Positions 12,156 through 25,259 of a stretch of 64,000 bases of DNA are shown here, piece by piece. A model generated the notes under the pieces. The model had not been told where the DNA came from. It worked only from the letters and a program-made list of their open reading frames with translations, and did no database searches. This DNA comes from Wuchereria bancrofti (taxonomy: Eukaryota; Nematoda; Chromadorea; Rhabditida; Onchocercidae), in the NCBI GenBank assembly GCA_005281725.1, contig SSBO01000012.1, positions 6,575,177 to 6,639,176 on the forward strand. The letters run 5' to 3'. A program made the translations under genes and the position numbers. The first letter of the stretch is position 1; every line of letters begins with the position of its first letter.

Positions 12156-15100
12156 ATGGTCGATGTTGCTATGGCAAGCTCATTGGAAGAATACGAATTT
12201 TCGGGAGCAGTAAGGGAAGACGTTGAACTGGAAAACAAAAGCATTGCAGAAGTGGAAGTAGAAGATGGTGAGCTACCAGAAGAAGGTGAAATCTGTGACG
12301 ACGAAGATGCTGAAGGTTGTTCTTGCTAAGTCTTTTAGAAGTTAAGATATCTGAATGTCTTAGTGAATGGTATAATATTCTGCTTGTTTCGTTTGTAATT
12401 TATCGTCTGCTCAATCGTACTTCCATCCAGAGCAGTTTCGACATGATATTTATGTGAATTTTGTTCAGGACGCGATCGTGAAACAACGGAAAATCGAGAA
12501 GCAGCGCAAGCTGTATCTCCGAATATGTCTTTGAATCAGCCGCCTTTGCGTAAACCGCGTGATTTCGACAGAGAAGTGGCGGTACGCATAAAAAATCATT
12601 CAACATGCAAAAACAGACATATGAACGAACAATAATAAAATAACTGGTGAAAAAAGGAGAAATGATGATGATGATTGATGACTGGAGATATCTGAAAAAC
12701 AAGCAGATGGTGGAGAATGCATGCAAACGCAACAAATACATTACAGTGTATTTTACAGTTGATCCAGTGGTCCTTTCGGGCTTCCAAAAATTGACCACAA
12801 AATTATAATTACCATAGTTTTTATGAAGACATTTTTCTGATCAGTAACATAACTTCCTGTAATGCTGTTCAAACTTAGATTTATTTTGCGTGGCTCCCGC
12901 TTCGACTTAATTAGGAACTTTTCTTGACAGCGTGTAATGTTTAGAACCCATATACCGTCTCTGTTCCTTCCAAATCGGGGTAAATGATTTTATTTCTGCA
13001 GTGAGCGTCTCAGGTTTAGTAGTATGGATGACTCAGGCGCCTTTAGCTCGCTCGTGTGCCCTTTTGGAGCCATTTGGGTATGTACTGAGATTGAGTGGGC
13101 GGGATCAGCTTGGAAATCATTTTTCAGACCTGCAGTTCGGAAATTGATATATTAGGAACTTTTCTTGACAGTATCTAATGTTTAGAACTCATGTGCCGTC
13201 TCTATCCCTATATATATATATATATATAATTGTATGAATTTGAGTCTCGGGATACTTGTTCTGCCAGGAAATATCACGAAGGTGTTTTAAGCTCAGACTT
13301 TGAAATGTAGAACTTTTTAAAGTCGGATTAGTACTGTTGTTTGCAATCTGAAACATGCAAAATTTAGAATGCAAGAGGTGCTGAGGGCAGCATGCTGAGT
13401 TCCTGGATGACTGGCGTAAAACAACGTGCGAAACCTGGGATCGCAACAATCGCCTCTCCAACGGTTGATGCGAATGAAGAATATTATGGGTATGGCAATA
13501 GCTCGCCAAGTGATGGAACAGGGGATAAGGATTATAGGAATCGAGGAGGGGATTCAGCTGATAAGGTATAATTATGTAGCCTTATAGACTTGTAGAATAC
13601 TTTTCAAGAGGAAAGTTTTTGTTCTTCAAATGACGTTTTGCTCAATTAAACATTTTTTAATTGGTTATGGTGCTGAGTCAAAATTCACGATGTGTATAGT
13701 TTTTTTTGATAAAGGTCAGTCAGGAAAAAGCAACTTCCTTATCAGTTGTATCATTGTCGTCTTGTTCTGAGCATCATTTTCTTCAGGTTTTCATAGAAAT
13801 ACCAAATTAGTATAGTTTCTGATGTACATGATTCCTGACTTCTGAGGTAATATTTCAAGGATTACCGGTGGATACGAGATGAAGATGGACACAGAGGGCC
13901 TGGTGATGTGAATGAATTTGGTGATAGCGATTACAGAGGTGGATCACCCAAAATGGAGAGACGGTTAGTATTTAGTTTAAGAAAATAAATAATTCAGGGA
14001 TATTACAAATAATCAAAAATTGATCGCAATCTCGAATGTAGTTACAGTTTAGTTGAAGATGTGATGTTTCATTGCAGTCGTCGACGTTCTATAAGTCCAA
14101 CATACGGTGGCCCTAAGCGACCAAGACATTCGCCACCAGTGCGAGGTTGCTATCGCGGAAGAGGCTTCCGAGGACGCTGGGGCGAACGCCAGATTTGTAA
14201 ATTCTTCCGTGAGGGATATTGCAGAGACGTAAGTAATCTTGATTTGTTTAATTATCTATGCATTTTCAGAAATAAATTAGTTTCTGGAAACTAGTTGGGA
14301 ATAACCTAACTGCTTTGACTAGCTACTAAAGTTTCTAATCATTGTGTTTTTTGTGATTAAAAGAACCGTGGAAATTTAAGGTTTGGAAAATTATAAAGGC
14401 ATAATTTGCGAAATTCTAGGGCGACAGCTGTTCATATTCTCACGATGCTGCAGATTCTGGTCGCAAAGCTGAACTGTGCAAATTCTATCAGCAAGGTTTT
14501 TGTAAAAAAGGTCTTCAGTGTCCTTTACTACATGGAGAATACCCATGTAAAGCTTTTCACAAAGGAGAATGCTCGAAAGATCCATGTCAATTTTCACATT
14601 TGCCTCTGAACAATTTCACACAACCAATATTCGACCAGGTTGGTGGTTTCCTAAAGTGAGTTGAGGTTTGTTTTCTTGTCTGAGGGTTGTTTCTTTATGA
14701 GATTAGTTATTATATTTCAGATGATGAAAGACGATGAATTAGCCTCACGTATAGCTATTCCGCAAGGACCTCTGAAACGACGAGTTTTGCTTCCTGGTGG
14801 ACCAAGTTCTTCACCTGGTTCTCAATCAACGGTACCGGCAATTGTCACAGTAACTGCAGATGGAGGAATAACTGGAGCTGTTATACCTCCACCTGCTGTC
14901 GTTGTTCCAACTCTGTCATCTGGAACTCCGGTTACTATCGCTCAACCTCAGCTCGTCATACCACCACCTTTGACTGCTAATCCAACTCCTTATCCTGCTT
15001 TTTTTCCGCACCACTCAATTCCTGCTACGGCGGTCGTGAATCCAACTTCACTAAGTGGTGCTGTTGCTGGATTACCACCACCTCAACCTGTTCAAAGTGC

Positions 15101-17080
15101 AACGACTGTTCTACAGCAATATTCGGTTTGTTTTTCAATCGTTGCTGTTCACAGCAGTCGCAGTTGACAGAAAATTGATTTAAACGCTTTATTGCTAAAA
15201 TACTATCAAAATATTTGTTTAGGCAAGCGTTGAAAAACGCAGTTCAGTGGAGGATGAAGAAGATAATTCATTTAACATCAACAAAATGCTGGAACAAATA
15301 ACAGCTAAAGTGAAGAAGGACAATGCTATGGATGGTTTGCAGTCAATATCGATTTTTTCTATTTCTTGGAAGAATAATCGAGATTTGTATTCTTCAACTT
15401 TCAGTTTCCACTGAACAAGTAATTTTGGTAAGTTTTGCAGAATCTCCAGCAAGTCCGCCCATGTTTAATCCAGATGCAGTCGCTGATGAAAATGCTCCAA
15501 CTATTCCGGAAACAAATATTCTTGCATGGAAGCTACATCCAGTCGATGACATACCAAATCCTCAAACAAATATTGATTCTCAAATATTGCAGGTATCGAG
15601 GACCTAGCATAAATGTTTTGTAATCGTATAGGATATGATAACATTGCTTCTTTTTCATTTCATTTGTCGGTCATAATTTAAGGAATTGTTGTAATCTCGG
15701 TACTAATTTTAGATGTCGTTAACTGATGCTGGTCTTCGTAACGATCCGCGTATCAAGAAAGCACTAGCGTCACAGTTTGATGCTTTTACAAATTCCTTAA
15801 TGAATGCCGCACCACCACCGCTACCGCAACCGGCTCAAATATTTGTGCAGCAATCGAATGCTACAGCAAGTATATCTGCTACCCGGTCCATTGCTCTTTC
15901 TGTTCTTCCAAAAGAAGAATCAAGGTTGAGTTTAAAAATGTAGTTTAATATTTTTATAATTTTATATGACCAAGGAAACAGCACCTAGCTGACAGCAGAG
16001 AAGTAGCAGTATGCAGGTCGACATTTATTTAATCTATAACGCGCTAAATTTTGCTACGTAGTTTATTAGTTTTGTAGTGAATAGTAATTGCAGTGCATCA
16101 AGGTTAGCTGGTCCAAGGGTGTCAGCCGTAAATCGAGACCCGCGTAAGAGAATAACAGTCAGTGATCCGCGTGTAACGACTGTTGCTGATTCACGCTTGG
16201 TTTCAACCACGACTCCTACATTGGACCCGCGTCTTGCTCTGGTAGGTATTGCTGAAACGTTTTTTTCACTATAAGCAAGCTAAATTTAAAGATTTAGCTA
16301 CATTTTTGTTGTTTCTGGTGAAATATTTTGTATTTTAAAGAGCATTTAATTTTATTTGTTTTTTTTTAGTTTTCAGATCAACTCTTCCTTGTGTTTTAGC
16401 CCAATAGCTTAATTCAAATTGGACAGATACCGTCAACATCCACATCAAGAGCTGGAATTGATAGTGCATATGGGGCGGCAGTGCAGGTAACAATTCAAAA
16501 TCGCGATCAAGATCATCGTTTGCACTTAGCTAGTTACGAAAATAATTATATGGAAGAACACAGTGCAGAGCGGATTGGCAGTTATGAAAGTCGTCGTAGT
16601 TCGGGAGGTAGCTGGATGCCACAAATTCGTGCTGCTGTTGATCCACGTCAAGTGAAAAGGTTAGTATTTTCAAAAAGGTTCGTATTTGTACGAAGAGTAA
16701 AGTTTCCTTAGAATATAATTTTTAAGTTAGCCGTATTTGATTAAGATAACTTCATGTTTTTTTATTCATTTTTTAATTTGTAGAGTACATTCATTAGAAA
16801 CTGGTTAGTTTCATCACAAAATTATTAACATTGAACTATTTATTAAACTGTCGTTTGAAGGTATGTTATTGGTGGATACAGGAGTGACAACAGTCAAGAT
16901 CGTGATGAAAGAGCGGTGAATCGTGCAAGGGGAGAAGGAACCAAATCACCGTCAAATAATTCTGCCGCAGCTGGTACAACTACCATACCTCAAGCTCCTC
17001 TTTCGCTTCGAGAAAAGAGGAAAAACAATGAATATGAAAGTCCTCTAAGCAGAATTCCGGAAAAAACTCGGTGGACATAA
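12156..17080 (+). CDS. CCCH zinc-finger protein, ZC3H4/ZC3H6/Su(s)-like
   Basis: Thirteen exons join in phase to 810 residues: 12156-12315, 12469-12581, 13368-13565, 13860-13963, 14078-14228, 14420-14638, 14721-15125, 15223-15334, 15441-15592, 15713-15924, 16094-16241, 16400-16659, 16882-17080. The ATG follows an AACAG acceptor at 12135 and a two-codon upstream ORF. Order of regions: an acidic N-terminus (about 25-53, EDGELPEEGEICDDEDAE), a basic Arg/Gly/Ser stretch (about 192-228), three tandem CCCH fingers at about 232-250, 262-280 and 285-302 (C-x7-C-x5-C-x3-H twice, then C-x7-C-x4-C-x3-H), a Pro/Thr/Val-rich linker, and a C-terminal half with scattered DPR motifs (NDPRIKKAL, RDPRK, SDPRV, LDPRLAL, VDPRQVKR). 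This layout matches the ZC3H4/ZC3H6/suppressor-of-sable family, nuclear proteins that in animals bind nascent RNA and, with WDR82, restrain or terminate non-productive transcription. The function here is inferred from the family. Splice sites are consistent throughout. Confidence 0.88.
12909..13207 (+). repeat. Two ~58-base imperfect direct repeats in intron 2
   Basis: Both copies begin TTAGGAACTTTTCTTGACAG (12911 and 13152) and continue through TAATGTTTAGAAC to CCGTCTCT. They lie about 241 bases apart in the second intron of the zinc-finger gene. The second copy runs into a short (TA)n tract at 13208-13229. Confidence 0.7.
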
Positions 17081-20000
17081 AATTGTTGAACACTAGAAGG
17101 GGTTTCTTTTTGCAGATCTCATTCAAACCGCACACCGTTTAAGCCATTTCCACGTAGCTTTTCATTTTTTTATAAATTGTTTTCAAATTATCTGAACATT
17201 ACTAGCAGTGTCTGTTACTTGAGCTATGTTTTTTTTTTTTTTTTTTCACTTCACTGCTGGAAATTTCTAATAGATATGACAACTCGTACGCTTATCTTAG
17301 TTTATAATCTTTAGCAAACCAGTGAGGGTAAATCTCTACACTGATTACGTATTAATAAGTATGATGAGCGTTATCAATTACGATATTACACACTAGGCTC
17401 TTGTTTCTTTTGATTTACCCACGATATTCACCTCAAAGATCAGGTGAAGAGCAGTAGGCCTATCACATTGGCATTGTTCTAGTTCAGCGCGTGTTGCGGT
17501 CTTCGTTTATGATGTTAACGGCTAGCGTTCTTTCAGAAACACAGTTCAAAATATGTTGTTTTGCTTTTATTTGATCGTTCATAAGTCTCGTATTGAGGCT
17601 GCCTTTTAGTAGTCCCAACATCGGGTTTGTTCGATATAATTGGCCTTACTGGAATTTCACCAGCTGTTTGTAAGCGACATAGGCCGTGATGCGAAATACC
17701 TCTTTTTTTTTTCATAATTGTGCTTTTTAGAGAATTCGAGTTTCGTTTAAGCGGTTTCTACATAATATTTATGGTTATCAAAAATCTCACGAATGCATCA
17801 CTGCTGGGTTGTTGCTGTGCATTATTACTGTGCAAGCCTTAGATGTTCTGATATGTTCTGATTTCTAATCGTAATCTTTTTTTTTATGGTTATAATTTGT
17901 TCGTCGTTTGGGGGTTTTTGTGTACTTCAAGTTAATACGTTTGCACAAATCACCTACAACCTACAGCAAGCGATTTGACCAGATTACTTTAACAACTGAC
18001 AGCATGAATTGTCTTCGAGAGATAAAGGAGCAGAATTGCAAGATTTATAGTGCTTTTCTATTTGACCAGCTCTAAATTTTCTTCAATTCCTGTAGTGTTT
18101 CCACTATTCCTATTTTTCTTATCCTAGCTATTTGTTACTCCGCCTAATGTTTTTTGAAATATTTTAGAGCTTTTCTTGCTTAAAATGTTTGATGAAGGTT
18201 ATTAAAATTTCATGAGCATTGTTACTTCTCCAATTTTTTCGGCTCAGTGCCAATAGCACAGACTGGAGTTTGGGATAGTTTTAATCATTTTCCTGTTATT
18301 CGGTGTCCTGGTAAAATAGTTCTCTTTTCATGAACTGCAGATTCAAAATAATGGCTGCTCAACCATTTAAGATTTTGGCCGTGGGATTGCAGTGACATTG
18401 AATTTTCGACCTTCACTTTCCTTAAGGTGCTGCCTTTTTCTGGAAGAAAGGTTTCTTGCAATCTCGGTTGCCTTACGTTTGCAGCGAAAGATTGTGACTG
18501 GCTTTTATATCTCATGCTACATGCACTCGTTTAAAATTTTCTTATAAACTCTGCAAATTTAGTCGACTATAAATGCAACAGTAAATTATTTTGCTTTCTA
18601 AAAATTAGCAAAAGTTGTAGTTGGTAAATGCTGCGAGGAATATGAACCGAATACAAATATTTAAGACTGATATCACTTCTATGCGTTAGTTGAGGAAGAA
18701 TTACATGAATTTTATAACATTTCTCAAAGATTTATAAAATCAGAAATCACAGAGAAGAACATTGTCATGAATTCCTGTTGCGACATATTCTTTTGAATAT
18801 ATATTTTATGACAGGACGAAGAAACTTAAAAAATTTCGAGAAATTTCGAGTGGGGTTTTGAACATCTGAAGCGCTTCTGTTGTGTGATTGTAGGCTGGGT
18901 CTGCTTTGGTGCAAGATTTAAATTAATTTTTAGGTGATATATTCCACTTATTGTATTAATTACCAGGGTCAATAAACCTGATGCAGTGATTCTGTAACCT
19001 CTTATAAAAAGCTGACTACTAAGTACTTTGTAAGATCAGCTGTGTGTGTGTGCGTCTGTGTATGTGTCATGCATCCTAAACTACTGGTGAGATGTAATAA
19101 AGGAATTTAAGTTCCTTCCTTACCGTAGATTGTCAAGTGATGTAATGAGCAACAGTAGGATATAACATCCGGAACTTGTTCTTTCTGTTATTTCAGTTAT
19201 TAACTATTAAGAAAAGCTATAATTAATAAGAATGTCTCAGTGAGGAAAATTTTTTAGGTGGTCGAAGTGTTTGAATTTTTAAATCGAACATTTTATTCTT
19301 CCTTCCCAGTACATTATGTACAAGAAACATTGAAATGAAGAGATTTTTTCGCTACCCAGTTTAAAAATGGCAGGATAACTTTCAGCTGTTATGTGCCAAG
19401 CCGGTAATGCTTATCACTTAGTGAAATTGATTAGTCCCCAAAGCATCAGTCATGAAAAATTGGAATTTTGATAGGACAGAGTAAAGCATTCATTCACATT
19501 CTTACCCTACACTTGATGATGTCATTTGATGTGACTAAATTATCTTTTACAAGCATCCTCAGGGAATAATCGTTGAGAGAGGCTTTCCAGTTACTCTTTT
19601 AGAAAGTTTGTTTCCTTAATGTATTTATGATGCAAAATATCCAAGCCATCATTTGTTTTCCCTCAAACCAGCAACTACTCATCGATTCTTTTTGGCTGCA
19701 TCTATTAATTCTCACCTTTCAATTTCCCAATATTTTCATATTTTGAATCTTTAAGTTGAACTAATCATAATTGTTCTCATTCACTAATGATGGTATCTAG
19801 TAGCTACGAACTACTAGTTTTTTTTTTAAAAAATGTTTTAAAAACTGTAATCAGTTTGGGAACGTTAATAACTTAATATTTCCTATTAAGTTATTAACCC
19901 TTATGAAGATACTTCTTCCATTATATTATTTTTTTTTTATATTCCATTATTTTCTGCTGTTTTAACTGTGAATCTCACTCGACCTGTTAATCATTTCTTA

Positions 20001-23000
20001 ATCTGCTTTATGCTTGTTTGATGTCTTCTTTCAACAAAATTTTCTGAGTGTCATCTGAGGAGTAAAAACAGTATTCAGAGGATAGATATTACAACTGCAT
20101 AACAATCGGAACACATTATTTCTCTCTCGTTTTCAAGGCTCGCAAAGATCATGCTGTTAATTTTACTGAGATAATGGCGAAAACCTGGCGTCGTTATTTC
20201 AATCTTTTGTCTTAGACTAATCAGCTTCACTCGAACATCTGTCATTTCCACTACGATCAGTGTCTTCTCTTCAGCACCGCTTAGCATTACCATCCCACAA
20301 GCAACAATTATCAATAAGCCAAATGAATGTTCACTGTGCTTTATTTTTTGTGTTCAGGCCATTTGTTCTGTATTCCTTTCGCTGGATTATCGTGGCAAGC
20401 ATCGAGTCAACGCTTTCAACAGCAAGATTATGCTAAATTTCTTGAAGTTATCATCGTTTTTATTTAACTTTTCTTTGGAATTGTTTCTCATCATCCTATA
20501 TCTAATACGCAGTGGTAAAAGTGCTCACATTTTATTTCACTTGAAATTCGTCCGGAAGGACTGTTTAAGTTTTGTCACTTTTAACACTTACAAGTTAATA
20601 TTTTGAGCCTAGAGTACAATACATTGTGTCTAAAAATAGTCAGCGAACCACACTAGATCATTTTGGAAACAACTTATACATCAGAGAAAGCATATATTTT
20701 GGCTGAACCGTTATACATTCACAAAATTTTACATTTATTAATTTAAAACTTTCAATAGTTCGCATGCAATGATTGTGAATCGACGAATTTTCTTTTAATT
20801 TCTTAGTTTTCCTTTGACACAGTGTAGTCACTGTTGAACGAACACTAAAACAACGTCCTGCTTTCTTTTGTAGTTGAACAACACTTAATTTCTTACCTTG
20901 CAGATGATATACTTGTAGATGTTGGTTCCGGTCGTTTCTATTAAAATTCTCCATACAGTTACATCCGGCGTCTTGTGATTTTGTAGGATTAAGTCATCTT
21001 GGCCCATACCAGCAATAATCCGGTAACTTATACCATCTATACTGTCATAACTGTGCAACTCGCTCCCTTCTTCTCTACCCTCATTGTTGGTTATAAGTTG
21101 CTTGGGTATGTGTTGTATACAAACTTGTTCTGTTTCACAGAGAGATGGAACAGTAGCGGTGGAGGCGCATTATCCAACAATTTATCTTCCGTTGCCTTCA
21201 AAGATTTTGTTTTGAAAGAGTAAGCAGTAAGGGATAGGAGGAGGACTTAAGACTGAAATAACAGATAGACAAACGGGTGAGCAAAGGGGGAGATAGGATG
21301 CTTCGTTATGGAAGTAAAATTAAATGTGAACATATGCTCTGGTACCACCAGTCTTTCCTTGTCTTCGCATCATACCTTCTCTACTTCATCAGCCTACCCC
21401 CGCATTGTTTGCATCGCTATCATCTGTTGCATTATGTTATGCTTACTGCACTATAAATTCATTTCGAATAGCAAGCTAGACTTATCGTTGATGGACACAC
21501 TAGTAGAACTACTTGTGGAAATAGTGACTTTTTTGTGGCCATTAACTTTGACAATTCAAATGACGGCACTTTAACCACTACTACTTTTATGAGAGCGTTG
21601 CTTCGCCAGCCAGTCGTTAGCTCAGCTCATCCTACCTATGTCTTCTGTTTTTGAACTGCATGTTTTTATACTGTTTCATTCTGTATGGAGAATGGACCAA
21701 CTTTTAGTTTTTTTCCGTTCCAAATGTATTTTTCATTCACACGAACTGTGATGATTTAGTAACCTGTGAAGTAATAATCTATGTTATCGTTATATGAAGT
21801 AATCTATGAAGTAATATGTGAAGTGATGTAATACTGACTCCGTAGATTATCATTGGTTGATGAGCAGGCGAGCGAATATATATATTTCGCGTGGGATGAA
21901 ATTATGCATTATATAGATTCTCGTTTCAATTTCAGGAAGCTGGCAAAGTGGTCGTTTCTATGTGTTCTTTTGAGAAGTTCCATTATCTATCTTACAACAA
22001 AGCCATTTCCTTGATATGACTGTAGCGTCGTCATTCGTCATTTTGTGACAGTTATTCTGTAGCTAACGCTGTAATACATGAAATAGCATATAATCGGTTT
22101 AATATATACAGAGAGGAAGCAGGTGTCTGTTCACACCTCTTATTCATTGAATTTGGGGGGAATAGGAAGAAGAGGTTCAGGCGATAGGAAGATGGAAAAA
22201 GGAAGAAGAGAGGAAGAGGGAAACAAGCACGCTCTTGAATATAAGAACTTGAAAACCATCTGGTAGCTCCCACATCAACCTACAACGTCGCTCTATCCAC
22301 TTTCGCAACAGGGGCAGTGACCTGCTGCAGCGCTATATTGACTTGCTGATGGCAGTAATATGTTGCTGGTGATTTACTGCTTGTTTCGTTTTCTCGACAT
22401 CGCATTATTATTGAAAATTTAACAAAACTTTCTGTGATGTTCCCGGGTAACCTGTTCCTCTTCTTCTTTTTTAGACTGTATCTGTTAATTTTCCCACATA
22501 TTCAAATTTTGCTTTCCTATTGCCAGTGTCAGTGAATGATTGTTGGTGTTCTTTATCTCTCTTGAACTAAGTTGATTGATCCTCGAAATACTGCAAAAAG
22601 CCGCTTGGTTGAGTTATATATGGATGTTGTGATGTTTTAGTTGTCTGAACTTTTAAAGAATAAATTAAACTTTTCGATTCCTGAAGAAACAGATTGGTGT
22701 CCCACCATTATCAATATAGCGGGGTTGTTATGGGGTAAACTCTGTAATAATAAATAAGATGGAGAAGGGCAAGCAGTTGGGATATTATGCAGTATAATCA
22801 GTAATTAATTACATATCATGGAAACTATATTTAGATAAATTTCTATTGGGTTTATATTCATTAGACATCTACTACTTGCAATTTACTCATGACGTGAAAG
22901 TCCGTTTGATGTGATTCAATCAGCAGAAAATGGTAAATAATGGTGATTTACAAATAAAGAATAATAAACAGTGATTTGCAAAGAATGAATTACGACCACA

Positions 23001-25228
23001 CTATCATTTTGAATTCGAAAATCACAAAAATCATCAGATTTAATAAAGTAGTGGACATTAGAGAATGGAGTAATGCTGTAAATCATCATTCAGTCGCGTG
23101 ATAGTTTATGTTATAGATCGTTCAGTATATGGTGATCTGAGTATTGGAATGAAGAACGTAATCAATTGGAATATATGTTGAGCACTACTATAACACTTAA
23201 ATGGTTATTATTGTGACGTTGTTAGTATGTTTTATGTTTGCAAACTAGTACAGACAGCTTACAATAACATTCCATTCATCTGAAATTAATGCCTGAATCA
23301 CGGGATGGAAAATAACGATACTTTGTCTACAAAGGCAAGAGCCCTGCTAGTGTTAAGTTACTGAAGAAAATAAGTGTAGGAATTTTAAGGAAAAAAATTT
23401 TGACAAGAAGTGGCAGTTGTAGTAATTGGATAGTGAAGGTCGAATTTAGTCTAAAGTCTTGAATTTTTGACCTGAATTTAAACTGGAACGTACATGAAAA
23501 ATACTGTGCTGAAATTAAGCGCTAACACCATCTGATGGCTTTAAAACATCTAAAGCTGAAATAGGTATTGCTTATCACTTATCACTTTACAATTAACTTT
23601 GAATTTTGTTAACATGCTTTATTTTGCTGACAAAAAGTTCAGGAATGCAGTCGTGCTTGATCAAACAAAACGTTTAGCTAATACGCTTTTTTTATCTGGA
23701 ATTGTTGATTTTAATATCATCTCCATCCTGAGATCAACACCAGCTGAATGTGATGAGTGGATAATAATGTTTGACCCAAATATTTCAAAACCATTTCGGA
23801 CAAAGTGGATATAACAGATAGAGTGGGATTCAAAATGTATTTGGCCTTTCAGATGAAGTATTATTTTTTTACCAGTTTTTTTTTTTACTTTCTTTGGGGA
23901 ATAGATTTAACGCCAAAGGGCTTAAATGGATACTTTTACACTTGAGTTTTAAAATATTTTCCAGGTTTTTTTTTTCACTGCTAATCTTGGTTGATACAGG
24001 TATTGAAAGTAAAGACGATCCGTCTCTAGTTCTAGTTGATGCAAGTGTCGAAACTAAAAATTAGAGACGATCTCGCCTTGTATTGTCGTTTGCAAGTGTT
24101 TACAAATATTTTATTCTTTACAAACTTGCTTTCAATCTGTTAGTTTCTCAATAATTAAGGATTGAATTAGTGTTAGGATTCTTCTGAAATTGAGATTGGT
24201 AGAAGCAGTAACTTTTTCAATATATTATGTATATGATTTATTGGTAATCTCAGATTATTGAACAACTTCATATAATTCGTGTGTGTAAGAAGTGGTTAAT
24301 AATTTGTTTATACTGTAAAAATCATTTAGTTTGGTTGGTAGAGAATTGCTGTCGATTAGTTTAAAATTGTTTTAAGTTGTTTTAAACTTAGAAAAGGTTT
24401 TTCTGTAAGTAGGAGAAATCATATTGCAAAATGCGAAAAAAAAAAAACGAAAATTTTGTAGCAGGTTTAATGAAATCGAATTGGACTTTTCAGCTATCCT
24501 TCTTATATTTTGACTTTTTGCTCCGATATTGTTGCAGCTTTAACTGTTGTAGTAATAGTGTTACTTTTCTGCTTTAATAATGTCTAGCAGAATTTGAAGT
24601 CGAAATAACTGGTTTGATTTCTTCCACTTGCATTCCTTCTCTTTATTTTATTTTTCTTTTTGTTTGTACGTACTGATCAGTATTTTAATTTGTTCGTATT
24701 TCCACTCTGTTTTACTGATCGATTCATCAATCTTAATAGGTAGTTTTGAAATTACTTCCTGCAGTATTTAAATATAAAATTTTGGACTGCAATTTGTTGC
24801 ATCATCTGGAAAATCTAGATACCTTTTACTATTGTTCAAGGTAACAACGAGTAGGATGATTTACGATACTTTAATGCATTTTCTGGAACCCTTAGTTGGA
24901 CATGTTTCTGGAATGGTAGATATTAGTTGATGAAAGAAAATGAAGTTTGACGTCCGGCATTATTGGTTCCTTTCAGGTACGGCAGTGTTTCCTCCCGTGT
25001 GCAGTTGTGTCAGAATAGGAGAATACACTTTAATTTGGGTAATCCCGGTATTAGTAATTTTCTGTTTGTTTTTTTTTTTTTTTTTCTCAAAAAATGAGCA
25101 GTATGAAAAATAAAGGGTTGCTGCTATTGCATGTCATCTTTCGTTTGCAGACATTTACCGCTTTTGTGTGGAGTAAACTCTATGTTTCAGCTTAGTTATC
25201 AAAGCGGTATTTAATTATTTTCTGGTAG
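17081..25228. other. 8-kb intergenic stretch, no gene supported
   Basis: This begins with the probable 3' UTR of the zinc-finger gene and ends before the sphingomyelin synthase start. It holds poly-T tracts (near 17229-17246, 25069-25086), a TG run near 19042-19068 and a two-unit repeat near 23985-24072 (TTGATACAGG / TTGATGCAAG blocks followed by GACGATC). The open frames, for example 20658-20954 minus and 21308-21574 plus, have no flanking exons or familiar motifs. A distant 5' exon of the synthase could be hidden here but I could not identify one. Confidence 0.4.
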
Positions 25229-25259
25229 GTTACCGAAACGTGTGACCACACGGAAGGTA

